64,000 bases of DNA. It comes from Phalacrocorax aristotelis. Its lineage: Eukaryota; Chordata; Aves; Suliformes; Phalacrocoracidae. Location: contig NC_134279.1 of the NCBI RefSeq assembly GCF_949628215.1, forward strand, positions 82,827,517 to 82,891,516, written 5' to 3'. The position numbers and the translations under genes are program-made. The notes beneath the pieces were generated by a model, which made no database searches, had not been told where the DNA came from, and worked only from the letters and a program-made list of their open reading frames with translations. Shown piece after piece: positions 23,066 through 35,300 of the stretch (the first letter of the stretch is position 1; the number at the start of each line of letters is the position of its first letter).

Positions 23066-26000
23066 CCCAAAAGCCCCTCTGGGACCTCGCAGGGTGCCCG
23101 CAGCCCGCTGCTGCCTTCCCTGCCGTGACCCCGAGCTGCTGGTAAAGAGGGGGAAGGAGGGTGTTTTCCTGCCCTTAGCCCCGAATCTGTGAAAGTTATT
23201 CTTGTAAACCATCGCCAGCCCTTTTTTTGTTGATTTGTGTCTGTTTGGCAAAAACCGTGGCTAATTGTGAAGCCCTGGGTATGGGTACAATTACCATCCT
23301 GACGATGATATGAGTTAATGCCTCTGTTTGCTTAATGGATCCTTTGTTCTCCTATTAAGCATCTTTTCCCAGTGGTTCTTGCAGTATCCTTCAGCTGGGA
23401 GAACCCGTTGCTTCATCTGCGTTAGCTGCCGGGCTCTCCTCCGGCGCGAGGAGCGCAGATGGACGTAGCTGCGTGCCCAGGAGCGCTGCCCGTTCGCTTT
23501 TCCTTTTCCTTCTGTTCCTTTCCGCGAGTCTGGGTCTGGTGTTTCGGCCTTTTAGGTATTTCTTAGCGATGCTGGATAGGATTTTGCAGCAGTGGCTTCT
23601 GCTGGTTGTTAATCTGAAAGATGCTGATAGCTGGCTTTTTAACTGACACCTGTTTCTAATAAGAAATCACCTGATTTTTTTTTTTTAAAAATATGGTATT
23701 TTAGATAAATGATACACAGCTAAGCCCTGTTCTGGCTAGCCAGACAGCACACTGTTAGCATCACTGGCCTGGTAGAAGCTGTGTCATGGTTTTGGCAAAC
23801 CGAGACACCTCATCCCTCTTTCCCACTCTTTAAAGTAAAACAGAAGCTCCACAAAGAACTTTGTTTCAAACCCAGAATGCGTCGCTCATAGGGCTGAGCA
23901 CGAGTGTGCGTGTTATCCTCTGGAAGGTTGATGGTACAAATGGGTAGAGGGTATTTACAGCTCATGGTAACCGAACTGATCAGGCTGAGAGGTGGGGAAA
24001 GATGGAGGTGCTGTACCAGAAATACTTGGCTTTAAGATCTAAATAGTTGCATTATTGGGAACTTCAATTCGGCGCTAAGCTTTGCTGCATTTTGTGGCGA
24101 GGGGAACGCGGTGCCCTTTCGCAGGGCAGCGCAGTTGGCTTCACCTTCCTCTCTCAGGTCCTGTGTGTCAGCCCAGGAGCTGCTGAACTGGGGATTGCGG
24201 GGCCAGGTGGGAGTGTTTAGGTGTGAGCAGGGCTGGAGCCTCCTGTCCCACCCCCTCCACAAGAGCCCTTCACCGCTTGTCGATATCTAAGTCTGTAAAG
24301 ACTCATGGTTTTAAATGAGTCACGTGGCTGTCTTTAAAAATAAATGGGTTTAAGCAGTTTGACTTGCAGTGATACCGCAGTGCGGGCGCAGCATTAAAAT
24401 GGGAAAGCTTTTAATTTGTGGAGCGATAGAGCACTGGATTTATCTTGCTATAGGGTTGCCCGTTTGTTTTGTTTTTTGACTTTTTGCAGTTGTCTTTCTG
24501 AAGTTCTCCTGTGAAACCTTTAAAGGTGACTGAATGGTAGGAGATAGTGAGAATTAGATTTATTAACAAAACCAAAAAAACTGGTTCGAATGTCTGGGAA
24601 GTGCCAGAATGAAGAGTGTGGGTGGGTTTTTTCCATTTCATAGAGCTAATTGCAGTTGATCTTGTTTCTTAGTCTTAAGGTTAGATGAGGAGTTGTGCTT
24701 AATGCCTATCTTGGCATACCCACAGAAGAAACACTAATAAGTGTCTGGGGCAAAGAAAGGTTTGTGCTTTGCCAGCATTGACTGTTGGAGTGCAGTGGTA
24801 CTTCATCAGGAGTATTATTAATGATATCAGCGTAAGCAATACCTGCCCCAAGGATTTTTAGAGCTGAAACTAGACCAGCTCAGGGTAAACGCGATGTGCT
24901 AGAGAGTCCCAGAAAAGAGGATGATGGAAACTTTATGAAAAAGGTGACTCATTTCTTGTAGGCATCATGGAAGAAATGTGTCTTCAGGAGCCAGGCTGGC
25001 TTCCCTTCTAGGAACAGCCGTCCCAAAGTGCAGCTCAGAAATAGGCTGGACTGCTGGGCTCCTGCTGCCAGCGGGGGCTTGTTTACAGAATTGTGCTTTT
25101 ATCAGTTTCTGACTCGGCAGAACGAGATATTCTGACTGCAGCTGCTCTGTGTCGTCCTGGTGTAGTGCTCAAGGCTGAATTGCTATTATCAGAGGGTGAC
25201 GGAGGGGTTAAGATGTTAAATTTAAGGTCCAGCTAATTCATCTGTCTGGGTGGGTTTGTGTCCCACCCATCAGGGAGAGCATTTTCTGTTGGAAAAATAG
25301 CAAGTGTAGTAACTCTCTTGCCCTGGGGCAGGGGAAGGATGAGATGCCTTCTTGAAGTCCCTTCCAGCCCTATTTTTCTGCTCTGTTCTTGCTGTGATTC
25401 TGGGAGTCAGGGGCATGGGCCGGGACTCCATTGTGCCGGGCGTTGTGCAGATGTGGGGTGAAGCCTGTCCCTCGTCAAGGAGAAGAATTTAATTCTAAAT
25501 ATAAAACGGGAGACGAGGGCGTGCGAGGAAGCGTTGCGACAGCCTTGATCTGTGTGATGAGCTGTGCCAGTCTCACATCTATCTGCGCTGGTGGCTCCGA
25601 TGCCATCGAGGGCTCGTCTCTTTTTTTTTTTTTTCCGTATACCTGACAGTGAATGTCATTGTGTTTGAAGGAGGACACCGAGCGAGTTCAGTGAGCCTTT
25701 GCAGGGATCCTCTCGAGTCTGTGATGCTCCTGGAATCAAAATAATCCACTTCAGGATGTCTTTCCTGCTATTCAGCCTCTACTAATTATATCCATTGCTC
25801 CTAATTCCACTTCCTTCTGCTGTTCTAATTCCTCTTTTTTTTTTTCTTTTCTCTTGTGTTATGCTTCTTGATTTTGCAGAGTATTTTTGGATCCTCTCTC
25901 TGTATCTAGGCTTCTAAGAATCACTAATTCTGCAGGATCAGATAACTTTCTAGGGGAAAAGAAGCTCTTCCTTGCTTAAAACAGCCTCTTGACTAAGCTG

Positions 26001-27079
26001 TGACACCTGAGTGCTCTGATTTTTGTTACACTCAATTGACTTTCTGTCCACCTCGCCTTTTTTCAATTTTTTTTTTTTGTGATGGGACACTAGCGATGGA
26101 CTGTAATATTCTAGCTGCAGGCACTGTGAGTGAGGGTGCTTGCTGCTCTGCTGGGATGCCTCTGTGGTTTCTAATCCCACTCACTCTTTGAGGAAAGGGT
26201 AGTCCCTCACCCTGCGAGCTCGTACAGCGTTTGCTGAGTGCTTGTCCTGAAACACCTTGCCGTTCCTTTTGATACATAGAGATTATTGCACAGCTGATGC
26301 TGTCTTGCTTTCTTCTGTGATTCTTATTGCCTCCCTTTATTTTACCTTCTCCCTGGCCCTGCGCTGTGTGCCCTACTCCTAGATTATAAATGATTGACTC
26401 AAACTGGTACAGAATAAAAGCAGGAGGAACAGTGAGATTACCTCGCATGACACCCGGTAAGTGTGGGCTGTATAACTTCACCCACTTCTCCCTGTGCTCA
26501 GCCTGCCATCTAAGGATGAGCCCGTGCGATTATCTGACTTGCTAATCATTTAAAAAGAGTTCTTGGCTTCAGCCTGCGGTGTTTTGCTGCCCTTTCCCTG
26601 TGCTCCTCCGCAGTGTCCTTTAACACCTGGTGTCTTCTCATGGTTAAAATACAGGCTTTGATTTTTTTCAAGCTGCTTCTTTTCAGTTTTACAGCTTGAG
26701 CTCTGCAAGTCTATTGCTCTTGAAAACCCTTTTCCTGCTCTCAGGCTGCATTTGCAGCTTCTTGAAATTGGCAAAAAATTTTTAAACAGCATTTGATAAA
26801 TTAAAAACGCCTGGTCTGGCCACATAGATGTAGCTACAGTATTCCTGCTGTCTCCTCACTGTTATAAAGGCAGCTAAAATTGCATCGTTACTGTAGTAGT
26901 GTCCTGCTTGTACCCTGCGAGACTGGAGCCGCTCTGTTTTCCTCAGTGCAGAGTTATTTTCTTGGGGGCGCAGTTGTTCATAGCTGTGGTTCTTGGCTCC
27001 TTGGTGCTGCCTCTGCACCTTTGCGCTTGGTTCTCCTGCAGTGCGAGCGAGTTGCTGGGAAGGATCAAGATTTCCAAGC

Positions 27080-27165
27080 GATTGTTCTCTACGGCTGCCT
27101 GATTTCATGGTTTGTTATTCTGCCAGCTTTTGTGTCATCTGCAAATTATATCATCAGTCTTTTTT
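27080..27165 (-). mobile_element. Relic of LINE reverse transcriptase, minus strand
   Basis: On the minus strand the sequence around 27108-27155 reads FADDTKAGR after one stop codon, matching the F/YADD catalytic box of CR1/L3-type reverse transcriptases. The surrounding DNA is too decayed to set limits. Confidence 0.5.
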
Positions 27166-29559
27166 TTTTTTTTTTCCCTCTTTAGATATATATTTGCTTT
27201 CTAGATTGTTCCTTAGCGGCTAAGATTTTATCAGTTTTGTTGGGACTAGTACTTACCTGTGGCCCTTAGAAAAGTGAAAAATGTATCTCAGGCAGCAATT
27301 AATCACCCAGGCTGTGCTTTTATATAGAACTATATTTTTAGTAGGAGTTTTGGATTTGTCTGCTAATTATGTGTATTCAGAGAGATTACAATGTTGTTTA
27401 ACCCAAGAATGAAATTAAGTGTACTTGATAGGGTAGCATTTCTACTAAGCAGCTCTTGACTGAGATTAAAGTAGGGCTATAATTAAGCTCTATTCCCTGA
27501 ATCCTTTAGCAAGTCTTCCATGACTGTGTCTGGGATTAGTGTTGCTCTGGCTGACCTGGATCTACCTGGCTGACCCATTTACTGTACTGGCAGCATGTGT
27601 GTTCATGCCCTGCCTGTAGCTGTCCTCATGCCCCCAAGTTTATCTTAAACAATGGATCTGGAGGTCCTCAGCTGCCTCATTTTTTGGATTCTGGGTCTCC
27701 TGACTCGAATGCTTCTCAAATAATGTTCTCATTTGGGAATAATGGATATAATTAACCTCATCTCCCATTGGGACATCGCCTTAAGTCTTGGTACCCTCAG
27801 GCTCTGGCTGGCTGTATGGGGACAGCGTTGAGACACCTGGGCTGGATGTGTGGGAGTGAGAAGCGGCCGTTGCTTCTGGCTGAAGCTTCAAGCTGTTGCT
27901 GCAGCCAGTCTTGCTGATGTCCTTCGGTGCTACCTCGGATCCAGGCTGGAGCAGTGTGACAGTGTAAACAGCAGCAGCTTGTCTGAGATCCTGACTCCTG
28001 AGCTGGTACTGATGACCTGGAAGGGGGAATGTTCTTTGGTTTGTTTCAAACAGAGCTGAGCTGGAACTGTTACAGCCCTGTTCCTGTTGCATTCAGGTTT
28101 TTGGTGCTGAACTGGGAAAACTGAGGCTTTGCTCTTAGACATAAAGTTAGGGATGGGATCCAGCAAGTGCTAGGGCACTTACTCAGCCCCACTGAGCTCC
28201 CCAGTGCCTCTGTAGCTGAAAGTTGCAGCATTAGTACGAGCCCGGTGTTAAACCTGGTTGGAAGATGTGTATAAATGGACAAATAACCCAGCTAAAAAAA
28301 TATTATGCTCTAATACAGCTTCACTTCAGCACATTTTGCCGTGATGTAGCACAAATACTGTTTCCAGCCCAGGGAGGAGGTTGTGTGGGGATGGGAGCGA
28401 GGGACTTGGTGATGGCAAAAGTCAAGATTGAGCCTTGCTAGATTTATTGAAGCTCAATGAGTTTGTCCAACCAGATACTAACCTGCTGCTTCGTTCCTAG
28501 CATATAGTCCCGGTCACTGACACAGGCTTAGTCAAGCTGCCTGCGGTTGAGTGCGTGTTGCTTCTCGTGGTTGGGGCTATCGGGTGTATTTTGGTGGGCC
28601 AGCATTGGCTTAAGCAATTTTCTCCGTCTTTCATTTGCTCCTCCCAGGCGTTGGTGTGGCGCAGCATTTATGTGTGTGGTGAAACACAACCCTCCCCTTT
28701 CCCACCTTATGTGAGTTGTTTTTGCAGCTGAATCAGTTTGCTCCCACTTCATCTTGGGCTCATTTTGTGGCTTCCCAGTGTCTAGACTGGCACAAGGATT
28801 TGGAGGTGGGGTACTGGGTCTGGGGGCCAGCTGTGCTGTTGGACATCTAACATCCATGAACTTGGATGTGTCCCTCTTCCATGAGCTGATTGCAATTCCC
28901 TCACCTGGTAGAAGACTGTTTTACTTGGTTGGGGAGTGTAACTGGTTTACAGTGGGTTAGATGAGCATGAGAACCACGACACGATAAGGAGAGGAGTAGC
29001 AGTTTTGAGTCTTCTGGGTTGCGTGCTAAGAATGAAGGCTGGCCAAGCTGGTCCAGTTGTCTGCTGCAGTGGGTGAGATGAGGATAATGGTCTGCGTTAC
29101 AGATGTGAAGCCAGGGGTAACGACAGGCGTCTGGCGTAACAGCTGCCCTATTTGTATTTTGGAGTGGAGGAGGGAAGATGCTACAGTGTCCTTGTGATCG
29201 CCCTTGGGACTAACTTTATTGGTGGTAGGGGACTGTGATCGCTGCAGTTTGTCCTTCGGCTGAGCCTGCCTTGGGTGAGGAGAGGGGAAGGAGACCCTGG
29301 ATCAGCTTTGGGATGAAGTGGACCTTCCCTTGCATGTGGCAGGGCTGGCTAAGAAGTGCCTCCTCAAGGTCCCAGGCAGAGTAAGAACTGATGAGCATCT
29401 CAAAATCATACGTGGTACCTGTAAAAATCCTGAGGCTGACTGCTGTGAGAACTTGCACGTATCAGAGCTAAAACTATACTGAGCTGTTGTCCTGATTTTG
29501 CACCCTTTAGCTGTGCTGTGAGCCACGCTTCACCTTGCCTTCGGGAGTCCCACCTCTAC

Positions 29560-30060
29560 AAGTCCCATCCCTTGCTTTACATACAGCAATTCATGAAATG
29601 CTGACCGCCAGCAAAGCAATGCCGTGAAGAAATAGCGCAGACAGTCTAGATGCTAACTATTGGCCGCAGAGCTTGCTCAGGAAGCTGCTTGTAACAACTG
29701 TAAATTGTCTGCTAATAAAAGCCTCGCAGGATCTTTTGAAGCATCTTTCAGCCCATTCTCCTGCCACCCAGACGGGGAAACTGCAATCTCCTGAAAATGA
29801 GCCTGGCCCTCTGTTCATATGTACATAATTAAGCATCTTTTAAAAGCCAGTTCATTGCAATACTGCTTGAATTATATTAGCATTCCCTTCTGGTCAGGCT
29901 GATGCTGTCCAGCTCCAAGTTTTCTGTTGCAGAGAAAAGCATCAGCAACTGCTCCTGCGGAACAATCTAGTACCAGCAGTATCGGGAGACGGACTGGTCT
30001 GGCTTAATGCGCGGAGCATTGCCAATCTCTGCCTGGAGGTATGCTTTACTTAATTATCCC
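29560..30060 (+). other. Candidate conserved block with exon-like segment
   Basis: The block has no repeat signature and even base composition. Inside it, 29933-30038 is framed by a good acceptor (TTTTCTGTTGCAG) and donor (GAG|GTATGC). The segment is open for 35 codons in the phase that would follow EXOC6B exon 1, but its 106-nt length would then shift the downstream frame. It may be a conserved non-coding element, an alternative exon or chance. Confidence 0.3.
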
Positions 30061-30844
30061 GAGTTTTATGGATACCTTCTCGTTTGCAGTGCTGAGGTTC
30101 TGCAAACAGCTTTGGGATGGTGAATCCTTGTAATTCATACAACCCTTTTTATTTCAGTCCGCACCCTGATGCGATCTGAAGGGAACAGCTTGGAAGAATG
30201 TATCGCTCAATTATTTATAGCTTATTTTCTTTTTTTTCTTGCAAAAGTACATTCCTTTCTGGAATTTAATGAATCGCTGTCAAAAGACAGACTATCAAAT
30301 TCCTGTTCTGTGGGATGTGGTCGTGTGTCTGGGCTCTCAGTAGCTCACTGAATTTATTTTTCTGCTTACCCCCCAAGCACCTCATCTGAGATAGCAGTAC
30401 GTGATAGCAGCGTTGTGAGGTAGTAAGCTACAAGGGGATATTTCTCTTGAATCTTCAGGGAAAGGCTGCTCTACTAATATGTCTTGGTGTCTTCTGGAGT
30501 TGTCACTGTGTACGACTTAGCAGTATTTCATCTCGAGCTGGCAGCTGACTTCATCTTCAGAGCTCTCTGCTGTCCTGCCTGTAGGGGGTTGCAGAAATGT
30601 AGTAGCTTGGGGACTGGGTTGACTGCCCCTCTGTGGGCAGAGTCCTGTGGCATTTAAGTCTACCTGGACTGTTCTTTCTGTCATGCTCTTTCTGATTTCA
30701 CTTTTAGTGGCTTGAAGGATTTTTGTTGTTGTTTTCTAAAAATAAATAAATAAAATGGCTGTTTAGCCCACGGCTGCAGAAGCCCGATAATACTGACTTT
30801 GTGAGCCTTCTTCCCAAAGGAGAGCAAAGACAATCTTTGAGGAA

Positions 30845-31130
30845 AACCGGAAATGACTGGGATTGCTTAATCTAGAGAAGGCAAGATGGGCACACAGTTC
30901 ATCTTCAGATGCAGAATAGACTGCTGAGAAGTTGAAGAAAAGCTGCTCTTTCATGACTATGCACAGGCTGGGATCTGGGCTACAATTGCAGCAGTGGGGA
31001 TTTGGGATAGATGCAAGGAAGCGCTTTCTGACTAGCAGTCGAGAAAATAATGAAAATGTTTGTACTGGTTGCCTCAGAAGCTTTTCTTCATCATCCTGAC
31101 TCTGAGGGTAGTGAGGAGTGGGTGCTTATC
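30845..31130 (+). mobile_element. Old CR1-like fragment, plus strand
   Basis: Phrases such as GACTGGGATTGCTTAATCTAGAGAAGG, then a GATAGATGCAAGGAAGCGCTTTCTGAC segment, follow the order of the CR1 3' region (GGGATTGTTTAGCCTGGAGAAGG ... AAGAAATTCTTTACT). Divergence is high and limits are approximate. Confidence 0.5.
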
Positions 31131-31809
31131 AAATGAGCTACAGAGCAAATGCAGACATGTGCTTCCAGTGTTTTGCAGTCTGTGCTTTGGAGACTTACGG
31201 CACAGCTTGTACCAGCGTTTCTCTGTTCAAGAGCTTCCTGTGGATCTTTTCTCCACAACAGTCTTGTCAACATTTCAGTCTGCTAGTGCTCTCACCCTGA
31301 AATGTTTTACAGTGATGAGTTCTGCAGTTTAATTGTGCATTCTGTATTCCATTAGGGTTTAAAATTTGGGTTTTTTTCTAGGACAAGGTCTGGGCTTGCA
31401 AAGAGGTTTACGAGAACTAGTAAGTCATATTTTTTTTTTGGCCTTCCAAGCTGAAGGTTCTTAATCAATTCATTCTATTCTCCTGCTAAAGCTGTTTTGA
31501 ATTGCTCATTATCCCTGTTGCTTTTCTCAGTATCTTCCTCCATGCAACTATCACCTTTTTGCGACAATGCTGGAAAGATCAGAGAGCTGCACACAGCGAT
31601 CAAGATGCAGGTTCACGCCTTCGGATGTGTTAAGTGGCACAGCGATGTTTTCTGCTTTGCTTTTTCTTCTTTTTTTTTAACTTGCAGTCTCTGTGGTCTG
31701 AGCCAACGCTTCTGACAACATAGCCACAACACTGCTGGCGTCTCTCCTCCTCACTGGTAGATAATTTGGAGCCCCTTGCTGTCAGTGCATTATAAAGGCT
31801 TTGTCCCCT

Positions 31810-32360
31810 GTTCCTCCCCTGCAAGAGTCCTGCTTTCCACTGCTGGCGCTGAGCTTTACTTGTTGTTTTGTCACCTGATGCTCGGTGTCGTGAGATCCTT
31901 TGCAGCTTTTTGCTTTGGAGTTAATCCAGCCGAATAGTTCTGTGTCCTCTGCAAAATGTCATCGTGATGTTCATCCCCTTCTCTAAACCACTGTGAAACA
32001 CATTGAACCAGAGGAACGTCAACCATCTATTTTTTTTCCTTTGAATTTTCACAATGCTTTTAACATTCAAGTGCATTAGGTTGACCAGATCCCGCCTTGT
32101 TAACAAGTCTGGCTCCTTCAAAGGGTGCTAGTGAATAAGATGCGTGACTGCCACCCAAAGAAGCTGTTGTCTGCTTCTCTGTATTGTACTTCTTACGTGT
32201 TTGCAAACTATTTCATAAAAACAACTCCTACTTTGCCCAGTCACGCTTAGTGCTCTGTAGTTTGCAGGATTCTGCACGCGCTGCAGAAGCCACTAAAGAA
32301 ATTGGTATGATGTTTTCCATCTTCCGCTTCTCTTGTGGTCACCACAATATTAGCAATAGG
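31810..32360 (-). mobile_element. Ancient amniote LINE fragment, minus strand
   Basis: Read on the plus strand the block keeps the order of the antisense of old CR1/L3-type LINEs. There is a TTCTGTGTCCTCTGCAAAATGTCATC part over the FADD box (about 31939-31964), then GGTTGACCAGATC near 32080, then CCCAGTCACGCTTAGTGCTCTGTAG (about 32238-32262). Last is AAATTGGTATGATGTTTTCCATCTTCC at about 32299-32325. All frames are broken. Confidence 0.55.
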
Positions 32361-35300
32361 TTATTGCCAACCTGGTGTTTGCGGCCTGGCGGTTCTGTGT
32401 AACACACCTTTCGTGTTCTTGCGCAAACACAACTGTTCGCTTTACTCAGCTGGTCTAAACCTCTTCTATTAACTTCTCAGGCTGTGGCAGCAAGAGAGGT
32501 TTGGGGGTAGAAACTCCTTGGTCCCATCTGTGGAATACAGCAAAACATGTCTCCAGTCATTCTACTGTCAAAAGTTTTCCTGAAAAGCTTGCGCTCCATT
32601 CCCTGCTCTGGCAACTTCCTTGCTTCTGATGTTTGAAGAAGCTACTAGTCTTTCTTATATTAACTAATTAGCTTCTCACATGTCTTTTTTTTTTTTTTTG
32701 CGCAGATTATTTCACACGTGAGCTTAGCTTACTGGGATTTGTGCTCTTTAATTTTCCAGAATTGGAAAATTTTTCTTCTATTCCTTGAAAGTCTCCTCTG
32801 CTGCTGTTTAACCATGGTGTCTGAGGGGGTTGTGCATGTGTGTGTGAGTGTTCAGAGCCTTTTTTCATAGTTAGTATACTGCTGCCTTAAAGACATATTT
32901 ATGCGCTCTTAAGCAGTTTCATTGCCACCCACAAGCATTTAATACTTCTAGCTGTTGCTTTTTAATTTCCGTTTCAGGTAGGGAAGAAATGAAGAAGGAT
33001 GCTGGTTTTCTTCTTTGTAGCGATATGTGACAATAACGGTTTCTTCCTGCTCCCACAAAGGTGCTTGAGTCGCATGTTTTACCCCGGCTGTTGCAGGGAG
33101 CCCATCGGTATTCTGAACGCTTCGAAGTGTTGGAGCAGAATTACTTTTATCTGTAGGTTGTCCTGACTCTCTGCTAACAAAACCCTTTGGCAAACTTAAA
33201 GCCTTAATCTTGGCACGGCTCCCTCATTTGCCTACAGAGTGTCTTGTCTGAAGGGTTTGAAAAGTAGGGTATACGTATGTCTGTCAGTAGTGGGTAAGGG
33301 AAGGTTGACCTTGTGGTGGGGACTGAAGTGGAGGAGGTGGCTTCTGGAAATCCCTCCTTGTGAATCACTTGGGTGCTTGACTTTGCTTCCGTTGGTCTAT
33401 CTGGTCATGAGCTGAGGTCCAAAAGCAATAGCTGGGCTGGCTGTGATGTCCTTTCAGTAGTAGGACATGCTGCGCAGCACGGTTGTCTGCCCATCGTAAA
33501 TTTAGTCTGGTAGTTTTGGCGGGTTCAGTATGTCTCTAGCTTCCTGCTGAAGCTTGGCTTGCTCTGCTCGTGCAGATCAGCTGCCTCGTGTGTGTGACAC
33601 TCATGACACTTCCAGTAAGCACATGTCCAGGCTTTTGGGGAGAGTTTGTCCCACTCAGTGGGCTTGAGGAGCCACCAGAACAGCTCTTCTCATGAGGATG
33701 CTGCCATGGGAGCAGTTCCTTCTGCCAGGCTTTGGCTGTCCTCCTTTGTCAGCCCTTGCTGAGGGCAGAAAGCTGTGGGCTGGGTTAACCTCTCTGCTGG
33801 GTGCCGTCCTTGTCAAGGTGGTTCCACCTCCAGTGCCACAGGTTAGGTGCCACGGTTTCTTGAAAAGTCTGAAAATAAGAGCCCAGGCCTCTTGATTTCC
33901 TGTCACTGTACCTTAGGAAGTAACGTCCTTTAAAATCTCTAGACATGGTTTTAGGTCATCATAAAGGATTGTCTTGTTGTAATTCCCAGCCTGTTTTCCA
34001 GGTGCTGTCTGTCTTGCAGAAGTGAGGATGCACGGTGTGCCTGTCTGCTGGAACTTCCTCTCTCCGCTTCCAAATCTGTTTCGGTTTTGAAAACCAGTAT
34101 TAGGGATAATTCGCTCTCCTGCTGGGTCGGCCGTAGGGCTGGTAGCTCGCTCAGACAAGACGTGCCCGATGCACATACACATTGGTTTGTGCTCTTTCAG
34201 TCAATTGGACGCAAAGGAGCTGAGCAGCATTAGCTGGGGCAGAACAGCAGCTGAGCACGTCCTCTGATTCTGCTGCTTCTCAACCATAGATATTAAGAAA
34301 GGTGAGGATGAGTTTAGTCATAATCCTGCTTTTTGGGGTGGACTGGCACCTTTGGGGTTTTAAACTGTGGGCGGCAGTGATGGAAAGGTCCAGTTCTGCA
34401 AAGGTGACTGTTTTCTTCCCAAAATCCCTGTGGCAGGTTAGGCTTTTGTTTAGCAACCTGTTATCTGACTTGGTTTTTTTTAGTAATTTGCTTCTGGCCT
34501 GGGCATCCAGTGGGTTGTGAATGTGCCCAGCGCTGCCACTGGTGAGGCAGGAGCACGTGAAGTAAGGGCACCCTGTACGTGGGGACAGGCTCTGAAGGGC
34601 ACTCTGGGGAGCGACCTGACCTGTCTGCCTGATGTCCTTGTGTCCGAGCAGCACTGTCACAGAGCTGACTTCACTTTGCGCTGCCTGCTCTGGCTGTGGC
34701 AACGTGTCCTACGAATAGATCGCTGTGCTGTGAGCGCACGTGTCCTTGTGCACCCCAGCTGGGCGAGGAGGAGGCCCGAGGATCTGTCCTTGGGTGCATT
34801 AATAGATGAGGATTTAGCTCAACAGTTGGGTGATGGGCTGTGCCTTGGGTGTCTTAGACTCATCATCAGCTGCTGTCCCAGTGAAAGAAAGTGGTTTTTG
34901 TGTTCTTGAAAATGCAGAACCAAGATGCAGGAGACCAAAGCCTCCTTGAGCCCAGGTATCCCTATGGTTGCTGCTACTCGTTTTAGAGATGCTATGCCTC
35001 ACCTTTCATGCCAAGAGGGTGAGGGCGCTGGCAGAGCTGCAATAACCTTGCCCCTCCTCTACGCCACTCTCCCTGGGCCAGCCCACGGATGATTCATGTG
35101 TGTCCCAGAGGAGTTTTTTGTTTTTTTTTTTTTCATCTTGACATTTGAAATAATTCCTTGCCTCCCTTTCTGTAACAAATAAAGCTCCAAACATCCCTCC
35201 CAAGCTGCCTGCTGGCTGTGCTCCCCCGTGCAGTACCCTCTGCCGGATGGTGGGGCCAAGGATACCGGCGCGGCGGAGCAGGGTGTGTGGCTGTGACTGA

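Noticed and set aside
24582-24592. GGTTCGAATGT resembling a tRNA B box
   Set aside because: No matching A box, acceptor stem or cloverleaf upstream.
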